From an uncultured Elusimicrobiales bacterium (lineage in GTDB: Bacteria; Elusimicrobiota; Elusimicrobia; Elusimicrobiales; Elusimicrobiaceae): a stretch of 8,837 nt of DNA. Positions 7,017 through 8,837 of this stretch are shown here, piece after piece (the first letter of the stretch is position 1; the number at the start of each line of letters is the position of its first letter). Below the pieces are notes generated by a model. That model searched no databases and was not told the origin of the DNA. It saw only the letters and a program-made list of their open reading frames with translations. Location of the stretch: contig CAKUDJ010000024.1 in the NCBI GenBank assembly GCA_934644855.1, positions 1 to 8,837 on the forward strand, written 5' to 3'. The position numbers were made by a program, and so were the translations under genes.

Positions 7017-7763
7017 ATGTATAGTGATGTATACGAATTAAATTTTTCCAAAATCAAAACCTACCAGGAGTGCCCGGTCCTCTATAAATTAAAATATATA
7101 GAGGGCAAGCGCGAAGGTCTGGTGCCGGCGTCTTCTCTCGGGGTGTCCATTCACCGCGCGTTGGAGGCATACCATAAAGAAAGTAATGACCCGTCCGAAC
7201 TTTTATCTTATTATGATGATTGTTGGTTGGGGGCCGGGTATGCCAGCGCGGGCGAGCAGATGGAGTGGTACTTAAAAGGCAAAAAAATGTTGGAAGCTTA
7301 CGCCCAGCGCGAATATGAACGCAAAACAACGGTGGACTCCACGGAGCGGGAATTTATTTTTGAGCAAAAACCGTGGACGTTCCGCGGCAAAATAGACCGC
7401 ATTGATAAATGGCCGGACGGTTCTTGGGAAGTAATTGACTATAAAACCGGCACGGATATAGATTTTACCCAAGAGGTAAAAGACTCCTTGCAACTGGGCA
7501 TTTATGCCGTGGGCGCCCGGCGTGCGTGGGGCTTAAAAAACGGCCGCGCCACGCTGTATTTTGTGGCTTACGGCAAAACCGCCAGCGTGCCGTTTGAAGA
7601 CTTTGATGAGGAAAAAATCTTAAATACCTTTATTGAGGTAGGCAAAAAAATAGAAGTGAACGATTTTGAGCCCAACTGCGCGCATTGCCCGGAGTGCCCG
7701 TTTAATACCCGGTGCGAACATTCGGCTTTGAAAGCGCAGGAACAAAACACGCAAAACGCTTAA
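7017..7763 (+). CDS. Stand-alone PD-(D/E)XK nuclease, RecB/Cas4/AddB-C-terminal type with Fe-S cysteines
   Basis: Predicted metal-dependent DNA exonuclease domain of the RecB family (248 residues, no helicase part). It shows the family motifs in order: Cys19 in YQECPVLYKLKY, His46 in LGVSIHRALE, Asp127 in GKIDRID, the Asp141-x-Lys143 catalytic pair in EVIDYKTG, and Gln159/Tyr163 in QLGIYAVG. The C-terminal CAHCPECPFNTRC supplies Cys224, Cys227 and Cys233 which, with Cys19, fit the four-cysteine 4Fe-4S clamp of Cas4 and AddB; Cys221 is extra. No CRISPR array or cas gene is in view, so I do not call it Cas4. It follows rsmD by 6 bp and is the last gene before a strong terminator. Substrate and partner are unknown; a repair role alongside an unlinked helicase is one possibility, not shown here. 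Such RecB-like single-domain proteins are widespread. Confidence 0.88.
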   Translation: MYSDVYELNFSKIKTYQECPVLYKLKYIEGKREGLVPASSLGVSIHRALEAYHKESNDPSELLSYYDDCWLGAGYASAGEQMEWYLKGKKMLEAYAQREYERKTTVDSTEREFIFEQKPWTFRGKIDRIDKWPDGSWEVIDYKTGTDIDFTQEVKDSLQLGIYAVGARRAWGLKNGRATLYFVAYGKTASVPFEDFDEEKILNTFIEVGKKIEVNDFEPNCAHCPECPFNTRCEHSALKAQEQNTQNA

Positions 7764-7766
7764 AAC

Positions 7767-7791
7767 AAAGCCTGCATACAGCGGGCTTTTT
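7767..7791 (+). terminator. Intrinsic terminator ending the kinase-to-nuclease operon
   Basis: A 9-bp stem AAAGCCTGC / GCGGGCTTT (7767-7775 and 7781-7789, one T-G wobble) closes a 5-base loop ATACA and runs into TTTTT (7787-7791). It lies 4 bases after the nuclease stop codon. Stem, loop and U-tract fit a Rho-independent terminator well. It ends only 14 bases before the proB start codon, so it could also act as an attenuating element for proB. Confidence 0.8.
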
Positions 7792-7805
7792 ACTTTAGAG
7801 GAATT

Positions 7806-8837
7806 ATGGTGCAGGAATTAATCAAAAACGCAAAACGGATTGTTTTTAAGTTTGGAACCAATGTTTTAACCGCAGAGGAAGGCGGCTTGGCATTGTCACG
7901 CATTTACGCATTTATGGAAGATATGGCCCGCCTGCAGGCCAAAGGAAAGGAAATTATTGTTATTACCAGTGGGGCGGTGGGGTTGGGGGCGCAGCGTTTG
8001 GGCCTGAAAGAAATGCCGGATTTGGTATCCATTAAACAGGCGTGCGCGGCCGTAGGCCAATGCCGGCTGATGAAATTTTACGAAGACGGTTTTGCCGCGT
8101 TGGGCCTTACCACCGCGCAGGTGTTGCTGACGGAAGACGATTTTTCCATCCGCCCGCGGTATTTAAGTTTGCGCGATACGCTTTCGCGCCTGTTGGAGTT
8201 GGGCGTAGTGCCGATAATCAACCAAAACGATACCGTTTCCACCAACGAACTGCGCGCCTACAAACAAAACGGGGTGAGGGTTTGTTTTAGCGATAACGAC
8301 AAACTTTCCGCCCTGGTAGCCGGCGGCCTGGATGCCGATTTGTTGGTTATTTTGTCCGACATCAACGGCTTATACAATGCGGACCCGCGCAAAGATAAAA
8401 ATGCCAAACTGATTACGGAAGTCAAACAAGTGACGCCGGAAATTGAAGCCGCGGCGGGCGGCGCTTCCAAACGGGGGCGCGGCGGAATGCGTACCAAGTT
8501 GGAAGCCGCCAAGGTGGCCACCCACGCCGGGTGCGCCATGGTGATTGCCAACGGTAAAAAGCCGGGGGCGTTGGGCCGGGTGTTTACGGACGAATTTGAA
8601 GGCACCTTGTTTAAGCCGGTGGCGGATTTGCCCGGCAAAAAAGTGTGGATTGCGTATTCTACCAATATGACGGGCGGCGTGACGGTCAACAGCGGCGCTT
8701 TTAAGGCCCTTACGCAAAAAGGGGCCAGCCTGCTTGCGGCCGGAATGACCGGCGTGGCCGGGGAATTTGACATGGGGGATATTATCGGCATTTTTGATGA
8801 ATCCGGCGTGGAATTTGCCAAAGGGATGGTCAATTAT
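7806..8837 (+). CDS. proB: Glutamate 5-kinase ProB (C-terminus cut by window edge)
   Basis: Phosphorylates L-glutamate with ATP to gamma-glutamyl phosphate, the first and normally proline-inhibited step of proline synthesis, in the cytoplasm. In the window 344 residues are open to the edge. The amino-acid-kinase domain (about 8-260) shows Lys15 in RIVFKFGTNVL, TSGAVGLGAQRLG (54-66), TTAQVLLT (102-109), PIINQNDTV (136-144), FSDNDKLSALVA (161-172), LSDINGLYNADPR (183-195) and GRGGMRTKLEAA (224-235). A PUA domain starts near 277 (VTVNSGAFKAL, ASLLAAGMTGV) and is nearly complete at the edge; family length is about 370. Two conserved motifs differ from the usual forms INEND and GTGGM. The start at 7806 is preceded by AGAGGA (7797-7802); the next codon is GTG and could also be used. 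No clear promoter is visible between the terminator and the start. Confidence 0.95.
   Translation, partial: MVQELIKNAKRIVFKFGTNVLTAEEGGLALSRIYAFMEDMARLQAKGKEIIVITSGAVGLGAQRLGLKEMPDLVSIKQACAAVGQCRLMKFYEDGFAALGLTTAQVLLTEDDFSIRPRYLSLRDTLSRLLELGVVPIINQNDTVSTNELRAYKQNGVRVCFSDNDKLSALVAGGLDADLLVILSDINGLYNADPRKDKNAKLITEVKQVTPEIEAAAGGASKRGRGGMRTKLEAAKVATHAGCAMVIANGKKPGALGRVFTDEFEGTLFKPVADLPGKKVWIAYSTNMTGGVTVNSGAFKALTQKGASLLAAGMTGVAGEFDMGDIIGIFDESGVEFAKGMVNY

Noticed and set aside
7017..7763. Calling the PD-(D/E)XK nuclease a CRISPR Cas4
   Set aside because: The motifs fit Cas4, but no repeats, spacers or cas genes occur in the window and the neighbours are housekeeping or signalling genes; generic RecB-like nuclease is the safer call.
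8258..8833. 191-codon minus-strand open frame opposite proB
   Set aside because: The plus strand encodes ProB with unbroken motifs through this interval; the antisense product is low-complexity and Ser/Pro/Ala-rich with no family resemblance.

Overview
This is an ordinary-looking stretch of bacterial chromosome carrying seven protein genes, two of them cut by the window edges. I see no rRNA, tRNA, CRISPR array, insertion sequence or phage gene. By eye the base composition is balanced to slightly GC-rich. The bifunctional class A penicillin-binding protein shows a peptidoglycan-building bacterium. The compact gene packing, a soluble NarX/DegS-type two-component pair and the general flavour of the proteins are compatible with an anaerobic gut or environmental lineage. 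Elusimicrobiota would be my guess, but this is a low-confidence impression that the sequence alone does not prove.

Left arm, minus strand (1-4521): a mrcA/ponA-type PBP1A glycosyltransferase/transpeptidase (2395-4521) is followed after only 5 bases by mfd, the transcription-repair coupling factor (2389 down to 1). The last quarter or so of mfd lies beyond the left edge. The two genes look co-transcribed. A perfect extended -10 (TGATATAAT) ends 8 bases before the PBP start codon, so the mRNA is predicted to be leaderless or nearly so.

Divergent control region (4522-4649, 128 bp): it holds the PBP promoter on the minus strand, and on the plus strand a weaker promoter overlapped by a 19-bp imperfect palindrome that could be an operator for the signalling operon.

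Right arm, plus strand (4650-7763): a soluble PAS-containing histidine kinase with a cysteine-rich N-terminus and a NarL/LuxR-type response regulator (8-bp overlap) are followed by rsmD (16S rRNA guanine-N2 methyltransferase, with Gly replacing the catalytic-motif Asp/Asn) and a stand-alone RecB/Cas4-like PD-(D/E)XK nuclease with an Fe-S cysteine set. Gaps are -8, 20 and 6 bp, so this reads as one operon, closed by a clear intrinsic terminator at 7767-7791. proB (glutamate 5-kinase, first step of proline synthesis) begins 15 bases after the terminator and runs off the right edge within its PUA domain.

No gene-free stretch exceeds 300 bp. Nothing here is an overtly new defence or mobile system. 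The points most worth a second look are the RsmD active-site change, the Cys-rich cytosolic kinase, the nearly leaderless PBP1A promoter, the shortened Mfd UvrB-like module, and the grouping of the nuclease with a two-component system.
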